64,000 nucleotides of DNA from an uncultured bacterium (GTDB lineage Bacteria; Pseudomonadota; Alphaproteobacteria; Rhodospirillales; Rhodospirillaceae), in NCBI GenBank assembly GCA_903888485.1, contig CAISTS010000055.1, positions 31,568 through 95,567 on the forward strand. Direction: 5' to 3'. Shown here piece after piece: positions 15,451 through 24,539 of this stretch (position 1 is the stretch's first letter; each line of letters opens with the position of its first letter). The notes beneath the pieces were generated by a model, which did no database searches, had not been told where the DNA came from, and saw only the letters and a program-made list of their open reading frames with translations. The translations under genes were made by a program, and so were the position numbers.

Positions 15451-18400
15451 ATGGGGACCCGAGATATTTGGAGTGCGTGTGTGGTGTCTTCGGTTGCCGG
15501 ACTGAGTGTCGCGCAGATCGCCGGTCTTTCCCGGACGGCCATCGAAGGACTGACGGCGAACGACATCGCCGGTCTAGCGACCACGCAGATTGTCGCCTTC
15601 ACCGTCGAGCAGATCGAAGCCTTCAGCGGCACGCAGCTTCAGGCGCTTTCGCCCAAGCAGATGCGCAGCCTGACGCCCGAGCAGATCGCGGCTCTGCAGC
15701 CCGGGCAGATCAGCTTCACCTCCGTCCAGCTCTCGGTGCTGCTGGCGGCGCAGATCGAGGCCTTTGGCGTCGACGACATCGCCATTCTGTCGACGCAGCA
15801 AATCAAGGGTTTGACCGCCGCCGAGCTCTCGGCCTTGACCCCGGCGCAACTGGCGGTGCTTTCGCCGACGCAGCTGGGCGCGCTCACGATCAGCCAGGTT
15901 CAGGGTCTGAGCGCGACGACGCTGGGTGCGCTCACCACGGCGCAGATGACGGGGTTCAGCACAACGCAGATTTCCGCACTCTCGCCCATGCAGGTCAGGG
16001 CGCTTACATCCACCCAGGTCTCATCGTTTTCGGCGAGCCAATTCGGCGCATTGACCGCGGCCCAGATCGCGGCGTTGACCGCCTCCGATATCGCGGCGCT
16101 GACGCTGGACCAGGTGGCCGGACTGAACGCTACGCAAATCAAAAGTCTGTCGGGAACCGAGCTCGCGGCCTTCAGCACCACGCAATTCGCAGTCCTCTCA
16201 TCGGATCAAATCGCAACGCTGACCGGCGCCCAAGTGAGGGGCCTCAGCGCCGCGCGTCTCGGCGATCTCAGCCGCGCACAGTTCGAGGCCCTCACCGCAA
16301 CGCAGCTCGCGGTGCTGGCAAGCTCGCACGCGACAGCACTGACCGCAGGCGAGATGGCCGACCTCACGACGCTGGAGGTCCGCGCTTTGGCCAGCTCGGT
16401 CATCGCCGCGCTCAGCAGTACGCAAATCGCGGCCCTGAACCAGACGCAAGTGGCGGCCTTGAACGCCGGCCAGATCAAGGCACTCACGGCCAGCGGCCTC
16501 GCCGCGCTGATCCCCGGCCAACTGGATGCGCTGAGCTCTCTGCAAGTCGCGGCGCTGACCACGGGCCAGATCAAGCTGCTGCCAGGCAGTTGGGTCGCGG
16601 CGTTGAACGACACGCAGCTCGCCGCACTCACGTCGAGCCAGCTTGCCGGGTTGACGGCGGCGAATGTGCAGGCGTTAGGAGCGGGACAAATCTCGGCGCT
16701 GACCGTCAGCCAGCTCAAAGGATTGACTGCGACCGGCATAACCGCCCTGACCTTGACGCAAGTGGCGGCTTTGGGGACGGCGCAGTTAAGTGCGCTGACG
16801 GCCGCGCAAGTCAGGGCGCTCACGACAACCGCCGTCAGCACGCTGGGCACATCGCACGTGAAGGCGCTGACCGCCACGCAAATCGCGAGCCTGACGAGCC
16901 AACAGCTGCGAAGCCTGACCCTCGAGCAGGTGTCGGCGCTGAGCACGACCCAGGTCAAGGCCATCACCGCGACGTCGGTGGGCACGCTCACGGCCGAGCA
17001 GATTGCAAGCTTGAGCGCGGCGCAAATCGTAAACTTAAGTTCGGTGCAAATTGCCGGCCTCACCGGCGCGTCGGTCGCCGCCTTGTCGTCCACGCAACTC
17101 GCCGCCCTGGGCACACGCCAGATCGCCGCATTCCTGATGCCGCAAATCCGCGGCCTGACCGATAGTCAGATCGCCGCGCTCAATACGACGCAAATGGCGG
17201 CCTTGAGCGCCGCGCAAATCGCCGCTTTCACCAGCACGCAGATTGACGCGTTGACGCCCGCGCAGCTGCAGAATCTTTCAGCCACGCAGATCAAGGGCCT
17301 GACGACGGCCGCGCTCGCGGCGCTCGAAGCCAGCCAGCTCGCCTCGATCTCGGCGACGCAAATCGCCGGCCTGAACACGGTTCAAATCCGGGCGCTGACG
17401 CCTGACAGCGTGGCGGCATTGACGACGGAACAGCTGCAGGCGCTGCAGCCCATCCAGGTTCAGTCACTACTCGCGCCGCAAATCGCGGCCCTGACCACGT
17501 CGCAGATCGAGAACCTGACGGTCCCGCAGATACGCGCCCTCGGCCCGGGTGCAGTGTCGGTGCTCGCGGCGACACAGATCGGCGCACTGTCCGGGACGCA
17601 GATCGCCGCGATTACCGCAACGCAGATTGCCGGGCTCCTATCTTCCGGTGTGGAGGCCCTGGCGCCCGAACAAATCGATCTGCTTTCGTCCAGCCAAATC
17701 GGCGCGCTTACCACGTCCGCCCTTGCCGGCCTGACGAGTGAACAGGTCGCTCGCCTCAGTGTTCCGCAAATCGGTGCGCTGGGCTCAAGCGGCCTAGCGG
17801 CGCTCACGGCTACACAGTTCGGCGCTCTGACGTCGGCGCAGATCGCCGCTCTGAACGCGACGCAGATCAGATACCTGTCCAACGCGCAGATCGGCGTGTT
17901 GATGTTCAATCAGTTCGACGCCCTGACGGACGGCCAGCTCGCGGCGCTCACCGCCGGACAGATCGCCGGTTTGACGCAGACGCAACTGGCCACGCTGACG
18001 CCGGGTCAGATTGGTGCCCTGGCGCCCGCCGCGATCGGCGGCATGAGCGCAACCGATCTTACCGCGCTCAGCGCGGCACAAATTGAAGCGCTCCGTCCGG
18101 CTCAGGTCGGCGCGCTGGCGACGTCGGCGATCATGGGTCTGACGGCGGACCAGCTGACGGCGCTCACCCTGACTCAGCTTTCGGCGTTGACGTCGTTCCA
18201 GCTTGCGGCGCTGTCGACAGCGCAGATCGCCGAGCTCACGGCCACGCAGCTTGGCGCTCTCAACGCCGCACAGATCAAAGGTCTTAACGCTGCGGCTTTG
18301 GACTCAACGCAGCTTGCGGCGCTCCGCACCTCACAGCTCGCGGCCCTTGCCACGGGCGCCATTGCCGCCTGGACCGCCACGCAGGTCGAGGGCCTTGCGT

Positions 18401-19998
18401 CCACGCAGCTCGCCGCCCTGACCGCCGCGCAAATCGGCGCTTTGTCGACATCCGGACTAGACGGTCTGTCCTCCACCGCGCTCGCCGCGTTAAGCACCGC
18501 GCAGCTGGCCGGCTTGACGGCGACGGCGCTCAATACATTTGACGCCGCCCAAGTTGGCGCGCTGTCACCGACCCAGATCGCCAATCTTTCGAGCACCCAG
18601 ATCAAGGGACTCGATTCCACCAGCATCGGCCGCCTTACGCCTGCGCAGGCGGCGGCGCTTACGACGACCCAGATCAATGCCCTTTCGGCGGCTGGCGTTG
18701 GCGGTCTGACGGATACGCAGCTCGCCGGCCTAAATACCACGCAGTTCGGCGCGCTGACGGCCACGGGCCTTGCCGGGTTGACCGCCAGCCAGGTTGCACA
18801 ACTGTCCGCGGACCGGTTCGCAGCGCTTTCAGCGACGCAGATCACCGGACTTTCCACGACCGCGATCGTCGGCCTGTCCAGCGCGCAGATTCAAGCCCTC
18901 AATGGCACGCAGCTCGGCGCATTGACGGGTGCGCAACTGGGCGCGCTGAGCACGACGCAATTCGACGCGTTATCTCCGGCACAGATGGCGGCTCTCTCGA
19001 CCTCGCAACTCAAAGGACTGAATGCGTCCAGCATCGCCGCTCTTACGGCCACGCAGATCGCGGGACTGAAAACAACGCAAGTCGCGGCGCTGGCGGCTAC
19101 CGCCGTCGGCGGCTTGAGCGCGGAGCAAGTGGCGGCGCTCGCGGCGACGCAGCTCGCCGTGCTCAGCGCCAGCCAAATCGGCGCGCTGTCGGCGACCGGC
19201 CTCGATGGTTTGCGTGCGACCGATCTTGCCGCCATGAGCGCGGCGCAGATCGCGGGGCTGACGGCCCCCGGCGTCGCATCGCTGGACACGGCGCAAGTGG
19301 CGGCCCTCTCGACCACGCAGATCGGCGCGCTCACGAGCGCGGCCTTTGGCGGGCTGACGGCGGACCAGCTCGGGGCATTGTCGGCCACGCAGTTCGGCGG
19401 CCTGACGGCGGCGCAGCTCGCCAGCATCTCGTCCGCCGGCATCGCCGGGCTGACCGATCAGCAGCTCGGGGGTCTCAGCGGCACGAAATTCAATGCGCTC
19501 AGCACCACCCAACTGGCCGCGATCTCGCCCGCGGCTATGAGCGGGTTGACAACAACCGCCATCGCCGCGCTTTCGGCGACACAGCTCGGTGCGCTCGAGC
19601 GTATGCAGCTGCGTGCGTTGACTATGGCTCAGCTCGGCGCCCTCTCGCCGGGGCAAGTCGGCGCGCTGACGCCCACACAAATTTCGAACCTGACGATCAC
19701 CGAGATCGCGGCGCTGAATACGGCGCAGTTCGCGGCCCTCAGCGCATCGCATATCTCGGCGCTCACGGTCACGCAGGTCCAGAACCTGACGACGACCGAG
19801 ATCGGCGCGCTGTCGATGAGCCAGTTGGGCGGCCTGTCCACCACGCAGCTGGGGGGCCTGACGTCCACGGCGATCGGCGCCCTGACGCCGTCGCAGATCG
19901 AGGCCCTGCTGCCGGTTCAGATCGGCGGCTTCACCGAAACGCAGCTCGCGTCCATGACCCCGGCGCAGCGCACTGCCATCGAGACGGCGCTGTCCTAG
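15451..19998 (+). CDS. Giant octapeptide-repeat protein
   Basis: About 1,515 residues, almost entirely tandem octapeptides with consensus [AG]-L-[ST]-x-x-Q-[IVL]-x, for example ALTATQIA, ALSTAQIG and GLTADQLG. Roughly 188 units run from residue 14 to the C-terminus. I see only two clear length breaks, near SFTSVQL (about residue 85) and ALDSTQL (about residue 950). The S/T-x-x-Q spacing resembles a helix N-cap box, so each unit could be one short helical turn in a long solenoid; this is inference. It has no separate catalytic or anchor domain and no classical signal peptide. ATG 15451 is chosen because transcription from the sigma-54 promoter begins after the upstream TTG. Gene family and function are not recognised; a surface or structural role is a guess. 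Confidence 0.85.
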   Translation: MGTRDIWSACVVSSVAGLSVAQIAGLSRTAIEGLTANDIAGLATTQIVAFTVEQIEAFSGTQLQALSPKQMRSLTPEQIAALQPGQISFTSVQLSVLLAAQIEAFGVDDIAILSTQQIKGLTAAELSALTPAQLAVLSPTQLGALTISQVQGLSATTLGALTTAQMTGFSTTQISALSPMQVRALTSTQVSSFSASQFGALTAAQIAALTASDIAALTLDQVAGLNATQIKSLSGTELAAFSTTQFAVLSSDQIATLTGAQVRGLSAARLGDLSRAQFEALTATQLAVLASSHATALTAGEMADLTTLEVRALASSVIAALSSTQIAALNQTQVAALNAGQIKALTASGLAALIPGQLDALSSLQVAALTTGQIKLLPGSWVAALNDTQLAALTSSQLAGLTAANVQALGAGQISALTVSQLKGLTATGITALTLTQVAALGTAQLSALTAAQVRALTTTAVSTLGTSHVKALTATQIASLTSQQLRSLTLEQVSALSTTQVKAITATSVGTLTAEQIASLSAAQIVNLSSVQIAGLTGASVAALSSTQLAALGTRQIAAFLMPQIRGLTDSQIAALNTTQMAALSAAQIAAFTSTQIDALTPAQLQNLSATQIKGLTTAALAALEASQLASISATQIAGLNTVQIRALTPDSVAALTTEQLQALQPIQVQSLLAPQIAALTTSQIENLTVPQIRALGPGAVSVLAATQIGALSGTQIAAITATQIAGLLSSGVEALAPEQIDLLSSSQIGALTTSALAGLTSEQVARLSVPQIGALGSSGLAALTATQFGALTSAQIAALNATQIRYLSNAQIGVLMFNQFDALTDGQLAALTAGQIAGLTQTQLATLTPGQIGALAPAAIGGMSATDLTALSAAQIEALRPAQVGALATSAIMGLTADQLTALTLTQLSALTSFQLAALSTAQIAELTATQLGALNAAQIKGLNAAALDSTQLAALRTSQLAALATGAIAAWTATQVEGLASTQLAALTAAQIGALSTSGLDGLSSTALAALSTAQLAGLTATALNTFDAAQVGALSPTQIANLSSTQIKGLDSTSIGRLTPAQAAALTTTQINALSAAGVGGLTDTQLAGLNTTQFGALTATGLAGLTASQVAQLSADRFAALSATQITGLSTTAIVGLSSAQIQALNGTQLGALTGAQLGALSTTQFDALSPAQMAALSTSQLKGLNASSIAALTATQIAGLKTTQVAALAATAVGGLSAEQVAALAATQLAVLSASQIGALSATGLDGLRATDLAAMSAAQIAGLTAPGVASLDTAQVAALSTTQIGALTSAAFGGLTADQLGALSATQFGGLTAAQLASISSAGIAGLTDQQLGGLSGTKFNALSTTQLAAISPAAMSGLTTTAIAALSATQLGALERMQLRALTMAQLGALSPGQVGALTPTQISNLTITEIAALNTAQFAALSASHISALTVTQVQNLTTTEIGALSMSQLGGLSTTQLGGLTSTAIGALTPSQIEALLPVQIGGFTETQLASMTPAQRTAIETALS

Positions 19999-20005
19999 CG
20001 GATTT

Positions 20006-20079
20006 TTGGGCATCAGCCCAAGGCGCGGTCACGTTAAACCCTTGTTTTGACTAAACCGCAGGTCATGTGCCGGTTTTTT
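20006..20079 (+). terminator. Terminator region after the octapeptide gene
   Basis: TTGGGC-ATCA-GCCCAA (20006-20021) is a perfect small hairpin just after the stop codon. A second hairpin, AACCG/CGGTT extended by CA/TG around a bulge (20054-20075), runs into TTTTTT (20074-20079). The second has the form of a rho-independent terminator. Confidence 0.55.
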
Positions 20080-20120
20080 CATTTGTCGCGTAAGGCGAAC
20101 CTCGGGGAAGATCGACGCCC

Positions 20121-21455
20121 ATGCCGTTTCCTCATCCCGTCCTACGCGTCGCCGCGTTCATTGCCGTGCTTGCCGGCGGATCGCCGAAGGCGGCCGAACA
20201 ACTTTCCGCTGAATTAACGGGCGCTTTGGATGCGATTGCCGACACCGGCGGGGGCAGTGTTGCCGAAGCGCAAGCGATGTCCCGCGCCATTGCCGTGGTG
20301 CGCCCGATGAAATCGCCGCCAACCGTCGCGGACAGCGCCCGCAACGACGCCGCGCGCGGCGATGCACTGGGCGAGCGCGCAAAGACGCTGGCGGATTTCG
20401 CGCGCGCCGCGACCGAGTTCGCCCGCGCCGTGCGTGTCGCGCCCTGGGTGGCGGAGTACCACTACCAACACGGTCGCATGCTGGTGAAGGCCGGGCGGCC
20501 CTTGGAGGCGGTGCGCGCCTTTGTGCTCTATCTCGAAGCCGCGCCGCGCGCGAGCGACCGCGCCGAAGTAACCCGGCTCGTGGCCGCCTTGCGCGCAGCC
20601 GCGCCCGCTTCAGAAACGCCTGCCGCTGTGCTCCCGGCGGGCCATGTCTTCCGTGACTGCCCCGATTGCCCCGACATGGTCGCGATTCCCGCCGGGCGGT
20701 TCAGGATGGGGAGCCCCTCGTCAGAGCAAGGACGCTTCGACGCCGAGGGGCCGCAGCGCATGGTGACCGTGCGGCCCTTTGCGCTCAGTGTCCTCAACGT
20801 CACCGGGGAGCAGTTCTCGCGATTTCTCGCCGAGACCGGATACCAGCCCGCGCCCTGCAATCCGCTGCTGGACAAAAGTTGGCGCTCGCCCGGTAGCGGG
20901 CTCGTCTATCCGCCCGGTTCGGCTGACTTGCCGCCGCAGCCGGCGGTCTGCATCAACTGGCACGACGTCCAGGCGTACATCGACTGGCTCAATCTGCACA
21001 TCGCCCGCTTCACGCCGGAATTGAAGATCGTCTATCGGCTGCCCAGCGAAGCCGAATGGGAATATGCCGCGCGGGCGGGGACGACCACCAGCCGGTGGTG
21101 GGGCGAGGAGGTCGGCGTCGGCAAAGCCAACTGTCAGGGCTGCGGTAGCGCGTGGGACAACACTTTGATCGCGCCGGGCGGTAGCTTCGGCCCCAATCCC
21201 TTTGGACTCTTCGACGTGCTCGGCAATGTCTGGCAGTGGACCGCCGACTGCTGGAATGAAAGTTATGCCGGCGCGCCCAGCGACGGCGGTGCGTGGCTGG
21301 CAGGCGACTGCAGCAAGCGCGTCCTGCGCGGCGGCTCCTGGAGCAACTTGCCGAAATTTGTGCGCTCGGCCACACGCAGCAAGGCCGATGCCGGCGGCGC
21401 CGACTTCGATTTTTCCGGCTACGCCGGCTTTCGCGTCGCGCGATCGCTGGAGTGA
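20121..21455 (+). CDS. SUMF1/FGE-fold protein with N-terminal helical region
   Basis: A 444-residue exported protein. A Sec signal peptide (VLRVAAFIAVLAGG) and a TPR-like helical part (residues 75-150, FARAVRVAPWVAEYHYQHGR) precede a SUMF1-type domain: MVAIPAGRFRMGS, VTGEQFSRFL, RLPSEAEWEYAARAG, FDVLGNVWQWTADCW and RVLRGGSWSNLPKFVRSATR. In true formylglycine-generating enzymes two cysteines follow RGGSW; here they are absent (SNLPKFV), so sulfatase activation is unlikely. A binding or other role in the envelope is more probable. It starts 123 bases after the octapeptide gene, beyond a likely terminator. Confidence 0.85.
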   Translation: MPFPHPVLRVAAFIAVLAGGSPKAAEQLSAELTGALDAIADTGGGSVAEAQAMSRAIAVVRPMKSPPTVADSARNDAARGDALGERAKTLADFARAATEFARAVRVAPWVAEYHYQHGRMLVKAGRPLEAVRAFVLYLEAAPRASDRAEVTRLVAALRAAAPASETPAAVLPAGHVFRDCPDCPDMVAIPAGRFRMGSPSSEQGRFDAEGPQRMVTVRPFALSVLNVTGEQFSRFLAETGYQPAPCNPLLDKSWRSPGSGLVYPPGSADLPPQPAVCINWHDVQAYIDWLNLHIARFTPELKIVYRLPSEAEWEYAARAGTTTSRWWGEEVGVGKANCQGCGSAWDNTLIAPGGSFGPNPFGLFDVLGNVWQWTADCWNESYAGAPSDGGAWLAGDCSKRVLRGGSWSNLPKFVRSATRSKADAGGADFDFSGYAGFRVARSLE

Positions 21456-21456
21456 T

Positions 21457-22221
21457 TCATCGCATGGCATCCTTGGTATTGAGATCCAAGGTGAAGTCCA
21501 GCTTGTCGCCTGAGATGCCGGGCGGCAGTTGCAATGGCGACGACAGCAATGCAGCGTCACGCCCGGCGACCGTGACCAGGCGGTAGAGCGGATCGTCCTT
21601 TCGCGCCGGGTCCTCGACGATCTCGGCGCGCTCGACGTCGCCGTCGGCGCCCAGCACCAGACGCAGCGAGACGACCATATGCCGCCCGCCCAGACGGCGT
21701 GCGTCCACCTGCCAGCGCCGTTCGATCTGCGCGCGGATGAAATCTTTCAGCGCGGTATTGCCGAGGCTGCCGCGGACAACGTCATCCTCGCCGCCGCCGA
21801 TGGCGGCAACCACGTCCGCCGCCTCGTGCTCCGGCTGGCTACGAATGGTTTCAGGACGGTGCGCGCGTTCGACCATGGCCAGCAGCGCGCCCAGGTTCGG
21901 GCGCGCGGTTTCGGTGGCGGCGGCCGAGGGCCGGCCCTTCACCGGAATTTGAGGGCGCGGGGATTCAGAAGGTCGCGCGGTTGTCTCGCCGGCGGCGGGC
22001 TCGATTGCAGGAATTTCCTCCTGCACGAGATCGGCAATGATCTCGGACATCACCACGGGCGGGTGGATGTTCTCCCGACCGAAAAATATGAGCGTGAGCG
22101 CGATGAGCGCGTGCAGCGCGATGGAAAGACCGAAACCCACCGCGCGCGCCGAGTCTTGCGTACGCGCACGGCGGCGCGTCCACAGACGGACGATGATCGG
22201 TATGCGGCGCATCGGCATCAT
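21457..22221 (-). CDS. TonB/TolA-like envelope protein
   Basis: A 254-residue protein with one N-terminal membrane helix (VGFGLSIALHALIALTLIFFG, about residues 28-48). A Pro/Ala-rich linker follows, then a C-terminal domain resembling TonB/TolA C-termini (TALKDFIRAQIERRWQVDARRL, VVSLRLVLGADGDVERAEIV). Such proteins span the periplasm to carry inner-membrane energy to outer-membrane partners. No exbB/exbD lies nearby. It is convergent with the SUMF1-like gene, their stops one base apart. Two adjacent ATGs give alternative starts. Confidence 0.7.
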   Translation of the reverse strand: MMPMRRIPIIVRLWTRRRARTQDSARAVGFGLSIALHALIALTLIFFGRENIHPPVVMSEIIADLVQEEIPAIEPAAGETTARPSESPRPQIPVKGRPSAAATETARPNLGALLAMVERAHRPETIRSQPEHEAADVVAAIGGGEDDVVRGSLGNTALKDFIRAQIERRWQVDARRLGGRHMVVSLRLVLGADGDVERAEIVEDPARKDDPLYRLVTVAGRDAALLSSPLQLPPGISGDKLDFTLDLNTKDAMR

Positions 22222-22455
22222 CAGGCGCTATACTATCGCGAACGGTCCCGTGGGCGCCACGATTCCCGCTCACCTTGCGCCTGATTCGGTCTAAGTCGCC
22301 GCCGGCTCCGAGTATTTAAAGACCAGCCGTCCGGGCGCGAACTCCGGCGAAAGCGCCTTATGCAATCTCACTTGCAGCGTGATGCGGAAGCGGTCGGCCG
22401 GGTTCGGCGCCGAGCGTCTCAAACTTGGAAATGGACCGCGCTACCAGACCGCGTG
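22222..22455 (-). other. Spacer between helicase and TonB-like gene
   Basis: 234 bases. A minus-strand open stretch (stops at 22439-22441 and 22291-22293) reads RFRITLQVRLHKALSPEFAP and on to YSEPAAT-stop, which looks like the C-terminus of a protein but has no clear start; it may be a gene remnant. Confidence 0.35.
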
Positions 22456-24408
22456 TCACTTGCCCTGCTTTTTCTTCTTCTGCTTCTGTCGGAAGCCCTC
22501 CGGCTTTTTGCGATCACCGCCGGGATGCGTGTTCGCGAAGGCAGGCTTCTCGTAGGGCTTGCCGTGGGGCTTCCCATGAGGCTTGCCGCCGTGATGCTTG
22601 GGTTTGCCCGCCCATCTCGGTTTCTCAAAGGGCTTCTCAAAGCGTTTTTCGCGCGGCTTTTCGAACGACTTTTCGCGGGGTTTATCTAACGGTTTTTCGT
22701 GAGATTTTTCGTGTGGTTTTTCCGGCGCGCGTTCGGCTGACGACTCTTGGTCCGCGCGTTTGTCTCTCGGCTTCCAGTCCTTCTTGCCGTCGTGAGGTGG
22801 GCGCGGGCGGCGCACATGGCCGCCATCGGCGGGCGCCTCGGTCGGGCCGATGAAAATATCGCCGCTTTTCACGCGCGCGATGTTACCCGCGAACGCATCG
22901 GCCGCCGCGGCGTCGATCTCGAACTTGGTTTCATCGTCGAAAATGCGGATCGCGCCTATCTCGCGCTTGGTGATCTTGCCTTGGCGGCAGATCTCAGGGA
23001 TCAGCCACTTGGGATCGGCCTTGCGCTGGCGACCGACATTGAGCCGGAACCACACCGCGCTGGAGAGGCCCGTGCGCGGCGCGCGCGGAGGCGGCATGCC
23101 GGTATCGGCCACGTCTTCGGGCGCGGGCAGGCGTGCGCGATAGATGCGCACGAGGGCCGCCGCGATATCCTCCGGCGAACGTTGCGCCAGCAGTTCGCGC
23201 GCGAGCGCGAGATCTTCGGCATCGCCGGTTTCGGCCGTCAGCATGTTCTGCAGCAAGCGCTCGTTGTCTACTTTGCGGATCGCATCGGGCGTGGGCGGAT
23301 TGATCCAGGCGGCCTTGATGCCTGCATGCCCCAGCAGGCGTTCAGCTTTGCGGTGCTGCGCGGACGTGACGAGCAATACGCTCACGCCCTTGCGGCCGGC
23401 GCGCCCGGTTCGTCCGCTCCGGTGCTGCAGGGTCTCGGCGTCGTTCGGCAGATCGGAATGAATGACGAGGTCGAGATTGGGCAGGTCGAGCCCGCGCGCG
23501 GCGACATCGGTGGCGACGCACACCCGGGCGCGGCCGTCGCGCAGCGCTTGGAGCGCGTGGTTGCGCTCGGCCTGGCTGAACTCGCCCGAGAGCGACACCG
23601 CGGCAAACCCGCGCTCGACCAAGGCGGCATGAAGGTGGCGCACACCGTCGCGCGTGTTGCAGAACACAAGTGTCGCGGGTGAGTCCACGAAGCGCACGAC
23701 GTTGACGACGGCGTGGATGGCGTCTTGCGGCGCGATGCGCATGGCGCGGTATTCGATGTCGGCGTGGGCGCGCCCGCCGCCGGTGGCCTCGATGCGCAGC
23801 GCGTTGTTTTGATACTGCTTCGCCAAATTCACGATGCCGCGCGGCAAGGTGGCCGAGAACAGCAGCGTGCGGCGTTCCTTTGGCGTGGTTTCAAGAATGA
23901 ACTCGAGATCCTCGCGGAAACCCAGGTCGAGCATTTCGTCGGCCTCATCGAGCACGACGGTCTTGAGGTCCGCGATCCTCAGGCTGCTGCGCTCCAGGTG
24001 ATCGCGCAGACGCCCCGGTGTGCCCACGACGACGTGGCAGCCGGCATTGAGTTGTTGGCGCTCGGCGCGCGGGTCCATGCCGCCGACGCAGGCTACGATC
24101 CGCGCGCCGATATAGTGATAGAGCCAGACGAGTTCGCGCTGGACCTGGAGCGCCAGTTCGCGCGTCGGCGCGACGATCAGCGCCATGGGATTTTGCGCCC
24201 GGTCCAAAGTCTCCGCGCCGTCCAACAACGTTTCGGCGATGGCCAGTCCGAACGCGACGGTCTTGCCCGACCCGGTTTGCGCCGACACCAGGAGGTCGCG
24301 GCCCGCGGTTTCGGGCGCCAGGACCGCAGCTTGCACGGCGGTCGGCTCGGTGTAGTCGCGCTCGGTAAGGGCGCGGGCAAGCGAGGGTGTCGTTACGGGA
24401 AATGCCAA
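22456..24408 (-). CDS. DEAD-box ATP-dependent RNA helicase (DeaD/CsdA-like)
   Basis: A 650-residue helicase. Domain 1 has the Q motif region (TEPTAVQAAVL), Walker A AQTGSGKT, VLDEADEMLDLGF and SAT; domain 2 ends in HRSGRTGRAGRKG. A DbpA-type RNA-binding domain follows (VWFRLNVGRQRKADPKWLIP). The last 120 residues are a Lys/Glu/Pro-rich tail of short repeats such as EKPREKSFEKP and GKPHGKPHGKP, likely disordered and RNA-binding. Proteins of this type unwind structured RNA in ribosome assembly and in cold adaptation. It is transcribed alone, with 131 bases to the next minus-strand gene upstream. Confidence 0.93.
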   Translation of the reverse strand: MAFPVTTPSLARALTERDYTEPTAVQAAVLAPETAGRDLLVSAQTGSGKTVAFGLAIAETLLDGAETLDRAQNPMALIVAPTRELALQVQRELVWLYHYIGARIVACVGGMDPRAERQQLNAGCHVVVGTPGRLRDHLERSSLRIADLKTVVLDEADEMLDLGFREDLEFILETTPKERRTLLFSATLPRGIVNLAKQYQNNALRIEATGGGRAHADIEYRAMRIAPQDAIHAVVNVVRFVDSPATLVFCNTRDGVRHLHAALVERGFAAVSLSGEFSQAERNHALQALRDGRARVCVATDVAARGLDLPNLDLVIHSDLPNDAETLQHRSGRTGRAGRKGVSVLLVTSAQHRKAERLLGHAGIKAAWINPPTPDAIRKVDNERLLQNMLTAETGDAEDLALARELLAQRSPEDIAAALVRIYRARLPAPEDVADTGMPPPRAPRTGLSSAVWFRLNVGRQRKADPKWLIPEICRQGKITKREIGAIRIFDDETKFEIDAAAADAFAGNIARVKSGDIFIGPTEAPADGGHVRRPRPPHDGKKDWKPRDKRADQESSAERAPEKPHEKSHEKPLDKPREKSFEKPREKRFEKPFEKPRWAGKPKHHGGKPHGKPHGKPYEKPAFANTHPGGDRKKPEGFRQKQKKKKQGK

Positions 24409-24539
24409 AAGAATGACCTTTGTTCAGGGAAGGGGAACGCGCGCGCCCCTAAGTTGGAGCGTGCATAGACCAAAGGCCTATGGTTTGTCCCCTTTAACCC
24501 GTCATTTGGTCGGTTTTATCGCAAGAAATGGCGGCGGGC

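Noticed and set aside
15451..19998. Tandem 24-base periodicity as a CRISPR array or satellite DNA
   Set aside because: Units are contiguous without spacers and vary mainly at codon third positions, as expected of a coding repeat.
15375..20013. Several long open frames on both strands across the octapeptide gene (up to about 600 codons)
   Set aside because: They arise because the 24-base repeat avoids stop codons in other frames; only the frame giving the regular LTxxQI repeat has protein-like composition.
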